From positions 1 to 64,000 of the forward strand of contig NZ_SDIF01000001.1 of assembly GCF_004122735.1 (NCBI RefSeq): a DNA stretch of 64,000 nucleotides, read 5' to 3'. This document shows positions 49,675 to 57,495 of this stretch, one piece after another. The position numbers and the translations under genes were made by a program. The DNA is from Streptomyces sioyaensis (GTDB lineage: Bacteria > Actinomycetota > Actinomycetes > Streptomycetales > Streptomycetaceae). The notes under the pieces are model-generated. The model saw only the letters and a list, made by a program, of their open reading frames with translations, was not told the origin of the DNA and ran no database searches. Position 1 is the stretch's first letter. Each line of letters begins with the position of its first letter.

Positions 49675-49926
49675 TCAGAGGATGCCGAACAGACCGAACG
49701 GGAAGCCGAACAGACCGAAGAAGCCGAACGGGCCGAATCCGCCACGGCCGAAGCGGCCACGACCGAAACCCTCACGACCCTCGAAGCCACGCTCGAAACC
49801 GCGGTGGTTCCCGTGGTGACGGTGGTGGCGGCCATGGTGGTCATTCTGGGGAGCGGCCTGAGCCAGGCCGGCGAGCGGGACGACGGCGGCAGCGGCGATG
49901 GCCGCGGCAGCTATGAACTTGCGCAT
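49675..49926 (-). CDS. Small secreted His- and Phe/Gly-rich protein
   Basis: An 83-residue protein. A signal peptide (RKFIAAAAIAAAAVVPLAGLAQA, cleaved near residue 25) is followed by a His cluster (HHGRHHRHHGNH) and then a low-complexity tail of Gly-Phe-Arg repeats (GFERGFEGREGFGRGRFGRG) that turns purely hydrophobic at the end (GPFGFFGLFGFPFGLFGIL). Such a tail could aggregate, insert in the wall or membrane, or phase-separate; no family is recognised and it lacks the chaplin signature. ATG at 49926 has AGGAGA six bases upstream. Confidence 0.72.
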   Translation of the reverse strand: MRKFIAAAAIAAAAVVPLAGLAQAAPQNDHHGRHHRHHGNHRGFERGFEGREGFGRGRFGRGGFGPFGFFGLFGFPFGLFGIL

Positions 49927-50079
49927 TGCGTTTCTCCTGTTTGGCAGGAAATCGGACAATCGATGAGTACCGCGTCTCGCCCAAAACCCCGCAGACACGG
50001 CGAACAGCCACTCCAACGGCCCTGGAAATTGCTCCAGTCGCGGTAACGAGCGGACCGGTGCGTTCCACCGACCGCACCG

Positions 50080-51306
50080 TCAGAGCCGGAGGATGACGAG
50101 GGCCGCGTCGTCGGTGGCGCCGCTGGGCGGCAGCAGCTCCCCCAGCAGCGCGTCGGCCAGCTCCTCGGCATCGGCGCCGAGGTGCCGGGTGAGCGCCGCC
50201 GCCAGCCGTGCCAGCCCGACGTCGATGTCCTCGTGGCGGCGCTCGATCAGCCCGTCGGTGTACAGGACCAGCACGGCGCCGTCGGCGAAGGCGACCTCCG
50301 CCTCGGGGCGGGCCACGTGCTCGGGACGCGCCCCCAGGGGCGGGTCCGTCGCCTGGTCCAGCAGTTCCACCCTGCCGTCCGGGTGCAGCAGGGCCGGCGG
50401 CGGGTGGCCGGCGCTGCTGTAGGCGAGGGTGTGCGTGGTCCAGTCGACGATGGCCTGCACCGCCGTGGTGGACTCGGCGCCGTCCACCGACCGGGCGTAG
50501 ATGCCGAGCACCTCCAGCGCCTGGGCCGGGCCCCGGGTGACCTGGGTGGCGGCGCTCAGCGCGCTGCGCAGCTGCCCCATGACGCAGGCGGCGCCCAGTC
50601 CGTGGCCGACGACGTCGCCGACGGCCAACGCCACCCGGTCGCCGGGCAGTTCGGCCAGGTCGTACCAGTCGCCGCAGACATTGAGCGCGCCGACCGCCGG
50701 CCGGTAGCGCACCGCCGCCCGGTGGTGCCCCATGAGCCGGGGCGCGGGCAGCATCGCGTCCTGGAGGGCGAGCACCACCTCCCGCTCCCGGGCGTGGGCC
50801 CGCCGCAGCCGGTCGTTGACCTCCTGGAGTTCCTTGGCGCGGCTGTAGAGCTTGGCCTTCATCCGCTCCTGGTCACCGCCGTGGTTCCCGGCGCCCGCCC
50901 GGACGATCTCGGTGACCTCCTCGCCCCGGTGCACGATCAGCTGCACCTGCCCGTCGGGGCCGAGCACCGGCGCGTTGACCGGGCTCCAGTACCGCTCCTC
51001 GAACACGCCCGGCTGGCCGGGCACCTCGACGTCATAGCGTTGCAGCCCCATGGTGTCGCGGCTGCCGGTGGCCAGCACACGCTCCAGGGACGCCCGGAGG
51101 TTGCGCTCCCCGGACGCGTCGGAGGTGTCGGGATTCTCGGGGAAGACGTCGAAGAGCCCGCGGCCGACCAGCTGGTGGCGTTCCCGTCCGGACCGCTGTA
51201 GCAGGACCTCGTTCGCATCGACGATCACGAACTGCGGCGTGAGCAGCAGCACTCCGTCCGGCAGTGCGTGGAACACCGCCGCGTAGTCGATCGCGGAGCC
51301 GCTCAT
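50080..51306 (-). CDS. PAS-PP2C phosphatase
   Basis: A 408-residue cytosolic protein: a PAS domain at about residues 8-130 (ALPDGVLLLTPQFVIVDANEVLLQRSG), a coiled-coil linker (KLYSRAKELQEVNDRLRRAH, about 150-185) and a SpoIIE-type PP2C domain (LNVCGDWYDLAEL, VGDVVGHGLGAACVMG, YTDGLIERRHED, DDAALVIL). Its ATG overlaps the stop of the upstream DHA2 exporter as ATGA, so the two should be made together. This is an unusual genetic link between an efflux pump and a partner-switching phosphatase. Confidence 0.9.
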   Translation of the reverse strand: MSGSAIDYAAVFHALPDGVLLLTPQFVIVDANEVLLQRSGRERHQLVGRGLFDVFPENPDTSDASGERNLRASLERVLATGSRDTMGLQRYDVEVPGQPGVFEERYWSPVNAPVLGPDGQVQLIVHRGEEVTEIVRAGAGNHGGDQERMKAKLYSRAKELQEVNDRLRRAHAREREVVLALQDAMLPAPRLMGHHRAAVRYRPAVGALNVCGDWYDLAELPGDRVALAVGDVVGHGLGAACVMGQLRSALSAATQVTRGPAQALEVLGIYARSVDGAESTTAVQAIVDWTTHTLAYSSAGHPPPALLHPDGRVELLDQATDPPLGARPEHVARPEAEVAFADGAVLVLYTDGLIERRHEDIDVGLARLAAALTRHLGADAEELADALLGELLPPSGATDDAALVILRL

Positions 51307-52925
51307 CTGCGGCCCGCACCCGACGGCGGGGCCTCGGCCGGCCGGGTCCCCGGGTGCAGGTGGGCGCAGAGGAACGCCACGGCCAGCGCGGCGGCCATCC
51401 CGTAGAAGACCGCCCGGTTGCCCTCGGCGAAGTCCATCCGCACCGCCTCCAGCACCTCCGGCGGCAGCCGCGACGAGCTGCCCTCGCCGGCCGGCGGCCG
51501 GCCGCCCTGGCCGGAGAGGGAATCGGTGAGGCCGTGGGCCAGTTCGCGGGAGGTGGCGGTGGACAGCCCGCGGTCCTTGAGGCTCGCGACGATCCGGTCG
51601 GTGGTGACGTTGGCCAGCACCGTGCCCAGGACGGCCAGGCCCAGGCCGGCGGCGTAGTTGCGGACGGTCTGGGTGACGCCGGTGACCTCGCCGTAGGACG
51701 CGCCGATCGCCCGGCTGACGGCGTCGGTCGAGGCGGGCGCGAGCAGGAGGCCGATGCCGGCGCCGGCCAGCACGATGTACGGCCACTGGGCGCGCAGCGA
51801 CAGGTCCGTCATCTCGTGCGCCCACAGCGCGAAGCCCACGGCGCCCAGCGCGGTGCCGAGCCGGATCGCCGGCCGGGCACCGTGCCGGTCGAGGATCCGG
51901 CCGCCGAGCTGCCCGGCGACGCCGAAGCCCGCGAAGAAGACCAGGAGGTAGCGGCCCGCCTCGTTCGGCGACGAGCCCAGGGCGACCTGTGCGTAGACCG
52001 AGGCGAAGAAGAACACCGGGACGAACGCGAGCATCGCGAAGAACAGCACGGCGACATCGGCGACGAAGGCGCGGTCGCCGAACACCCGCAGGCTGATCAG
52101 CGGGTGACGGGTGCGCAGTTCGAGGCGGACGAAGACGGTCAGCACCAGCAGCCCGCCGAGGGTGCACGCCCAGGTGGCCGCGCCGGCCCAGCCCCAGGTG
52201 GCGGCCTGCTGCAGACCCAGCACGCTCAGGACCGTACCGGTGGCGAGCAGCAGCGCACCGCGCCGGTCCAGGCTCCCGCGTCGCCGGTCGTCGGGGAGGT
52301 GCGCCAGCAGTGTCAGCACGGCGGCGACCACCGCGACCGGCACATTGACCCAGAAGACGGCCCGCCAGGTCCAGGTGGTGAGCCAGCCGCCGAGGACCGG
52401 TCCGACGGCGATCAGTGCGCCGGAGAGCCCGAAGAACAGGGCCAGGGACCGGCCCCGGCGCTCGACCGGAATGACCATGGCCACGACGGCGAGCGCCGCC
52501 GGGAACATCAGGGCCGCGCCGATGCCCTGGACGGCTCGGCACACGATCAGCCAGGGCTGCGCGACGTCCCCCGTCGGCACGGCGCCGCACAGCGCGGCGG
52601 CGAAAACGAAGAGCCCGGTGCCCAGGAGCATGACGCGGCGGTGGCCGAGCAGCTCGGCCAGCCGCCCGCCCAGCGCGAAGCACGCAGCCAGGGCGAGCAG
52701 ATAGGCGTTGACGACCCATCGGATGCCCGAGGCGGACAGACCCAGCTCCTCGGTGAGCCGCGGCGCCGCGATGGACACCATCGTCTGGTCGATGAAGGTC
52801 ATCGACACCGCGAAGAGCAGGGCGGCGAGCGAGAGCGTCTCGTGCACCGCTCCCGCCCCGGCCGTCCGCTGTGCCTCCGGCGCGCGCCGGCGGTCCGTCT
52901 CCGGTGCGTTCCTGTCGTGCGCCAC
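51303..52925 (-). CDS. DHA2 (14-TM) MFS exporter
   Basis: A 540-residue EmrB/QacA-type drug:H+ antiporter with about fourteen membrane segments. TM1 has MTFIDQTMVSIAAPRLTEELG, loop 2-3 GGRLAELLGHRRVMLLG, and the TM5 export motif is LIAVGPVLGGWLTT. A 70-residue loop before the last helix (EGSSSRLPPEVLEAVRMDF) is typical of the group. GTG at 52925 is taken; the ribosome binding site is poor. It is the first gene of a two-gene unit with the PAS-PP2C gene. Confidence 0.88.
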   Translation of the reverse strand: MAHDRNAPETDRRRAPEAQRTAGAGAVHETLSLAALLFAVSMTFIDQTMVSIAAPRLTEELGLSASGIRWVVNAYLLALAACFALGGRLAELLGHRRVMLLGTGLFVFAAALCGAVPTGDVAQPWLIVCRAVQGIGAALMFPAALAVVAMVIPVERRGRSLALFFGLSGALIAVGPVLGGWLTTWTWRAVFWVNVPVAVVAAVLTLLAHLPDDRRRGSLDRRGALLLATGTVLSVLGLQQAATWGWAGAATWACTLGGLLVLTVFVRLELRTRHPLISLRVFGDRAFVADVAVLFFAMLAFVPVFFFASVYAQVALGSSPNEAGRYLLVFFAGFGVAGQLGGRILDRHGARPAIRLGTALGAVGFALWAHEMTDLSLRAQWPYIVLAGAGIGLLLAPASTDAVSRAIGASYGEVTGVTQTVRNYAAGLGLAVLGTVLANVTTDRIVASLKDRGLSTATSRELAHGLTDSLSGQGGRPPAGEGSSSRLPPEVLEAVRMDFAEGNRAVFYGMAAALAVAFLCAHLHPGTRPAEAPPSGAGRR

Positions 52926-53143
52926 GTGCGAAATTTTCCCGTCCGGGCCGGGTGGGCGCACGCCGGGCGACGGGGGCCGCTCGCCCGTCGGCAGCCGTAC
53001 GAGGAGGCCGGTCCGGTCCGGTGGCAGCCGCGGCGGGTACCACCGTTCGGGTCAGCCCGCCGGTCGCCTCCGGGTGCGGCCGGGCCGCCGACCGCCGGAG
53101 CCGGTGTCCGCCCGGCACCCGCCGGACCGTCCCGGCCCCGCCC

Positions 53144-54157
53144 TCACCGCTTACGGGCCCGGCTCGGCTGCACCCTGGAGGGCTCCCCCGGCATCTTGGG
53201 ATGGTCGGGCGGATAGGGCATGTCCCCCAGCCCGGTGTCCACCTCCTGCCGGTCCGCGAGTTCCAGGACGGATTCCAGGCCGAAGGCGTGGTCGGCCATG
53301 TCGGCGTGCACATCGCCGAGTTCCGCGAACCGCGGTGGCACCGTGCGCAGGTCGAAGTCCTCGGGTGCGGCGTCGGACAGCTCGTCCCAGCGCAGCGGGG
53401 TGGAGACGGTCGCCCGCGGCCGGGCGCGCAGCGAGTAGGCGGAGGCGATGGTCCGGTCCCGGGCCATCTGGTTGTAGTCGACGAAGACCTTCTCGCCGCG
53501 TTCCTCCTTCCACCAGGCGGAGGTCACCCGGTCCGGCATCCGGCGCTCCAGCTCCCGGGCCACGGTGATGGCGGCGCGTCTGACCTCGGTGAACGTCCAG
53601 CGGGGGCGGATCGGCACATAGACGTGCACCCCGCGGCCACCGGACGTCTTGGGCCAGCCGCGCAGCCCGTGCTCCGCCAGCAGCTCCCGCAGGACATGCG
53701 CGACCCGGACGGCGTCGGCGAAGTCGGTGCCGGGCTGCGGGTCGAGGTCGATCCGCAGCTCGTCGGGGTGCTCGGTGTCGGCCCGGCGGACGGGCCACGG
53801 ATGGAACGTCAGGCACCCCAGATTGGCCGCCCAGACCACGGCCGCGGGCTCGGTGGGGCACATCTCGTCGGCGAACCGTCCGCTGGGGAAGGCGATGCGG
53901 GCGGTGGGCAGCCAGTCGGGCAGTCCCTTGGGCGCCCGCTTCTGGTAGAAGAACTCGCCCTCCACGCCGTCGGGGAAGCGCTGCATGGTGGTGGGCCGGT
54001 CGCGCAGGCCCCGCAGCACCCCGTCGGCGACGGCGAGGTAGTACTGCGCGACGTCCAGCTTGGTGAAGCCGCGCTCCGGGTAATACGTCTTGTCGGGGTT
54101 CGACACGCGCACCGTGCGCCCCGCGACATCCAGCTCGACAGCTCCGCCTCCGGCCAT
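53144..54157 (-). CDS. LigD-type NHEJ DNA polymerase (AEP primase-polymerase)
   Basis: A 337-residue stand-alone polymerase domain of the archaeo-eukaryotic primase superfamily, as in LigD. Catalytic DxD is in ELRIDLDPQPG, the SGGRGVHVYVPI motif binds nucleotide, and ARDRTIASAYSLRARPRA is the third conserved block. YYPERGFTKLDVAQYY at the N terminus contacts the DNA 5'-phosphate in relatives. It fills gaps and adds ribonucleotides during non-homologous end joining. ATG at 54157. The divergent LigC-type ligase starts 102 bases away; no Ku or nuclease domain gene is in the window. Confidence 0.92.
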   Translation of the reverse strand: MAGGGAVELDVAGRTVRVSNPDKTYYPERGFTKLDVAQYYLAVADGVLRGLRDRPTTMQRFPDGVEGEFFYQKRAPKGLPDWLPTARIAFPSGRFADEMCPTEPAAVVWAANLGCLTFHPWPVRRADTEHPDELRIDLDPQPGTDFADAVRVAHVLRELLAEHGLRGWPKTSGGRGVHVYVPIRPRWTFTEVRRAAITVARELERRMPDRVTSAWWKEERGEKVFVDYNQMARDRTIASAYSLRARPRATVSTPLRWDELSDAAPEDFDLRTVPPRFAELGDVHADMADHAFGLESVLELADRQEVDTGLGDMPYPPDHPKMPGEPSRVQPSRARKR

Positions 54158-54259
54158 GACTCCACGTTAGGTTCGGTGCGGCGCCGCCGCGCGCCGGGAG
54201 AGCGGCGGCCGGCCCGCATCCGGCGCGCGGGAAGCGGCACCGGCCCGCAGGATCGGAAC

Positions 54260-55321
54260 ATGGACCTGCCCGTGATGCCCCCGGTCTCCCCGATGCTCGC
54301 GAAGCTGGTGACCACCATCCCCGCCGGCATGCAGTACGAGGCGAAGTGGGACGGCTTCCGCGTCATCGTCTTCCGTGACGGCGACGACGTCGAGATCGCC
54401 AGCCGCACCACGAAATCGCTCACCCGTTACTTCCCCGAAGTGGTCACGGCGGCCCGGGCCGAGCTGCCGCGGCGCTGTGTCCTCGACGGCGAGATCGTCA
54501 TCGCCCATGACGGCCGGCTGCACTTCGAGGAACTGCTGGAGCGCATCCATCCGGCCGACTCCCGGGTCCGTACGCTCGCCGAGCGGACCCCCGCCTCGCT
54601 CGTCGCCTTCGACCTGCTGGCCCTGGACTCCGCCGCGCTGGTGCACGAGCCGCAGACGGCGCGCCGGGAAGCCCTGGTCGAGGCGCTGCGGCCGGCCCGT
54701 GCACCGGTGTACACCGCGCCCGCCACCACGGATCAGGAGCTGGCGCGCCGCTGGTTCACCCAGTTCGAGGGCGCGGGGCTGGACGGGGTGGTCGCCAAAC
54801 CGCTCGATCTGCCGTACCGGCCCGGAGACCGCGCCATGTTCAAGATCAAACATGCCCGGACCGCGGACTGTGTCGTCGCGGGGTACCGGCTGCACAAGAG
54901 CGGGCCGGTGGTCGGCTCCCTGTTGCTCGGCCTCTACGATGCCGCCGGGCACTTGCAGCACGTCGGGGTGTCCGCCTCGTTCCCCATGGCCCGGCGGCGC
55001 GCGCTGGTCGAGGAGCTGGCGCCGCTGCGGATGGACGACGTCGCCGGCCACCCGTGGGGCGAGTGGACCGACGAGGCGGCGCACGCCGCGCGTCGGATGC
55101 CCGGCGGGCCCAGCCGCTGGAGTGGCGGCAAGGATCTGTCGTGGGTACCGCTGCGCCCGGAGCGGGTCTGCGAGGTCGCCTACGACCACATGGAGGGCAG
55201 CAGATTCCGTCATACCGCCCAGTTCCGCCGCTGGCGCCCGGACCGTACGCCGGAGAGCTGCGGCTACGACCAGCTGGAGGAGCCGGTGCACTACGACCTG
55301 GGGCAGCTGCTGCGGGACTGA
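54260..55321 (+). CDS. ATP-dependent DNA ligase (LigC type)
   Basis: A 353-residue ATP-dependent ligase. The adenylation Lys is Lys29 in YEAKWDGFR. Later motifs are the SRTTKSLTRYFPE block, VLDGEIVIAH (motif III/IIIa), LVAFDLLAL, GLDGVVAKPL (motif IV) and FKIKHARTADCVV (motif V), then an OB domain with GSRFRHTAQFRRWRPD. It closes the nick after polymerase filling in end joining or base excision repair. ATG at 54260 has only a weak GGAA upstream. It faces the polymerase gene across a shared 102-base promoter region. Confidence 0.92.
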   Translation: MDLPVMPPVSPMLAKLVTTIPAGMQYEAKWDGFRVIVFRDGDDVEIASRTTKSLTRYFPEVVTAARAELPRRCVLDGEIVIAHDGRLHFEELLERIHPADSRVRTLAERTPASLVAFDLLALDSAALVHEPQTARREALVEALRPARAPVYTAPATTDQELARRWFTQFEGAGLDGVVAKPLDLPYRPGDRAMFKIKHARTADCVVAGYRLHKSGPVVGSLLLGLYDAAGHLQHVGVSASFPMARRRALVEELAPLRMDDVAGHPWGEWTDEAAHAARRMPGGPSRWSGGKDLSWVPLRPERVCEVAYDHMEGSRFRHTAQFRRWRPDRTPESCGYDQLEEPVHYDLGQLLRD

Positions 55322-55360
55322 CCGCGTCAGCGGGCTCGTCCCCTCCCGGGCGTCGGCCCC

Positions 55361-56356
55361 TCAGCGCTCACCCTCCGGAGGCCAGCGGCGCCGGGGCTCC
55401 CCCGGGGCAAGGCGCTCGACCACCTCCGACAGCTCCCGGCAGGCCTGCTCGATCTTGCGGCGGATGCTGTTCTGCTCGGCGATGATCGCCGACAACAGCA
55501 GCGCGGTGAGCGCCGCGGACATGTTGAGGGCCTGCAGGTTGATCATCGCCTCCAGCAGGCTCTGCCCCTGGAACGGTCCCTTGCGACCGCGCGCCGCCGC
55601 GATGGCCAGTACGGACACCAACAGCACGATCGGGGCCGCCCCCGCCAGCTGGAAACGCAGCGCCGCCCACACGATCAGCGGAAAGACCAGGAACAGCAGC
55701 GAGAGCTCGCTGGAGACCGCCACCAGCGAGACCAGGAGCGAGACGATCAGCAGCGCCGCCGCCTCGGCCCACCGGTAGCCGGGCACCTCCCAGAGCGGCC
55801 GGTGCAGCGCGCGGCAGGCGAGGATGAGCGGGGTGATGACGAGGATGCCCATCGCGTCGCCCACCCACCACGCGACCCAGGTCTTCCAGAAGCCGCCGGC
55901 CGGCAGCACCCCGCTGAGGAAGAGCGTCCCGCTGCCCACCGTCGCGCTGATCAGCATCCCGGCGAACGCGCCGAGTGCGACCAGCGCCACCCCGTCGCGC
56001 AGCCGGTCGAGTTCGACGCGGAATCCCACCCTGCGGAGCATCCCGTAGGCGCACACCGGAGCCAGGGTGTTGCCCGCCATGATCCCGAGGACGGAGATGT
56101 CCAGATCGCTGATCGAGGCGACGACGAGGAGGGTGCCGAGGGCGATGCCGGGCCAGGTCCGCAGGCCCAGCAGGAGCAGACAGCTCAGCGCGATGCCCGT
56201 GGGCGGCCACAACGGCGTGACCTGGGCGCCGGCGATCACCACCTGCTCCAGCAGGCCGATCCGTGCGGTGGCGTAGTAGACGCCGGCGAGCACGAGGATC
56301 GTCAGGGCTGCTGGTGCGAGACGGCGGAGTTCCTCGGTGCGCACCACAGCAGCCAT
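55361..56356 (-). CDS. Stand-alone MASE1 membrane sensor domain protein
   Basis: A 331-residue protein with about eight membrane helices forming a MASE1 sensor domain (QVTPLWPPTGIALSCLLLLG, GLRTWPGIALGTLLV, FWKTWVAWWVGDAMGILVITPLIL, the WxVGDxxGxLxxTPL signature). It ends in a short coiled coil (IRRKIEQACRELSEVVERLA) with no output domain. Elsewhere MASE1 is fused to kinases, cyclases or PP2C domains. Here the upstream gene 54 bases away encodes a PP2C domain, so sensor and output look split over two genes. Start at ATG 56356; GTG at 56392 is possible. Confidence 0.85.
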   Translation of the reverse strand: MAAVVRTEELRRLAPAALTILVLAGVYYATARIGLLEQVVIAGAQVTPLWPPTGIALSCLLLLGLRTWPGIALGTLLVVASISDLDISVLGIMAGNTLAPVCAYGMLRRVGFRVELDRLRDGVALVALGAFAGMLISATVGSGTLFLSGVLPAGGFWKTWVAWWVGDAMGILVITPLILACRALHRPLWEVPGYRWAEAAALLIVSLLVSLVAVSSELSLLFLVFPLIVWAALRFQLAGAAPIVLLVSVLAIAAARGRKGPFQGQSLLEAMINLQALNMSAALTALLLSAIIAEQNSIRRKIEQACRELSEVVERLAPGEPRRRWPPEGER

Positions 56357-56410
56357 CAGACAACGCCGGCGGCCGGGCGCCGACCGCGACACGCACGCCC
56401 GGTCCGCGCT

Positions 56411-57244
56411 TCACCCGGCTCCGGGCGCCGCCGCGTCGAAGCGCAGCACGAGCACCGCGGAGTCGTCGGTGTGCCCGGTGAACTCGGCCACGCTCATCGC
56501 CGCGTCGGCCACCGTCGCCGGATCGCCGCCGGCGTTGGCGCTGACCAGCCGGGTCACCTGCGTCAGTCCGGCTTCGATCGGGAACGACGGCCCCTCGACG
56601 ACCCCGTCGGTGAGCAGGACGAACGCTCCCGCCGTGGCGAACCGCCGGTGGCTCACCGGGTACTTCTCCCCCGCGGCGATGCCGAGCGGCAGGCCCCCGG
56701 GGTCGTCGGCGAGACCGTGCCGGCCGTCGGTCGTGGCCCAGATACCGGGCACATGACCGGCCCGGGCGCTGGACAGCTCCCAGGCGACCGGGTCGAAGCG
56801 GACGAAGGTGCAGGTCGCGAAGAGCCCGCAGTCGACCGAGAGCAGCAGGTCGTTGGCCCGCCTCAGCACCTCTCCCGGGTCGGGCGCATGGACGGCGACG
56901 GCGCGCAGACCGAAGCGGATCTGCCCCATGAAGGCGGCCGCCTCGACGTCATGGCCCTGCACATCGCCGATGCAGAAGGCGAGCGTCCCGTCGGGCAGCG
57001 GGAAGCCGTCGTACCAGTCGCCCCCGATGTCCAGTCCGTGCCGGGCGGGTGCGTACGTCGCGGCGGCACGCAGGCCCGGTAGCGCGGGCAGGACGGTCGG
57101 CAGCATCTCGTGCTGCAGGGCCTCGGCCAGCTCCACCCGGGCCCGCTGGGTCTCGGCGCCTTCGCGCGCCTGGGCGGTCAGCCGGCCGAGCGTGGTCAGC
57201 AGATCGTCGGCGCTCGCGGACCGCGGGGGACGACGCCGAAGCAT
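56411..57244 (-). CDS. PP2C (SpoIIE-type) phosphatase
   Basis: A 277-residue single-domain SpoIIE/RsbU-like phosphatase with a short N-terminal helix (ASADDLLTTLGRLTAQAREG) that could pair with a partner coiled coil. The catalytic acids are in LDIGGDWYDGFPL, FCIGDVQGHDVEAAAFMG, LTDGVVEG and TDDSAVLVL. Note GHD in place of GHG. ATG at 57244 has GGAG eight bases upstream. It is followed by the MASE1 gene on the same strand. Confidence 0.9.
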   Translation of the reverse strand: MLRRRPPRSASADDLLTTLGRLTAQAREGAETQRARVELAEALQHEMLPTVLPALPGLRAAATYAPARHGLDIGGDWYDGFPLPDGTLAFCIGDVQGHDVEAAAFMGQIRFGLRAVAVHAPDPGEVLRRANDLLLSVDCGLFATCTFVRFDPVAWELSSARAGHVPGIWATTDGRHGLADDPGGLPLGIAAGEKYPVSHRRFATAGAFVLLTDGVVEGPSFPIEAGLTQVTRLVSANAGGDPATVADAAMSVAEFTGHTDDSAVLVLRFDAAAPGAG

Positions 57245-57495
57245 GGACCGCTCCAAGGTGCGTCGGTGAGGGGGCCGACGCGGGGCCACGCTCCGTGCCC
57301 TGCCCCGCGTGGGCCGTCCGACCTGGCTTCATGGGGACTCCGGGGAGCCCGCCTCTCCCGATTCATCTTATTTCTGCGGGGTGACTTCCGCTTGACGACC
57401 GTCCGGCCGGGCTGCTCGCGGGCCCGGCAGCGTACGCAGCCCACCCGCCTCCGTGCCCGGCCGGACCCGCCGCGCCGCCCGTCCCGCGGCCGGAC

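Noticed and set aside
49675-49926. Chaplin or rodlin
   Set aside because: Short, secreted and hydrophobic, but it lacks the chaplin domain with paired Cys and the rodlin pattern.
50080-53313. A 1077-residue frame that includes the PAS-PP2C protein
   Set aside because: The upstream part is an out-of-frame reading of the MFS gene; the real start is ATG 51306.
53144-54157. Full LigD
   Set aside because: Only the polymerase domain is present; no ligase or 3'-phosphoesterase domain is fused.
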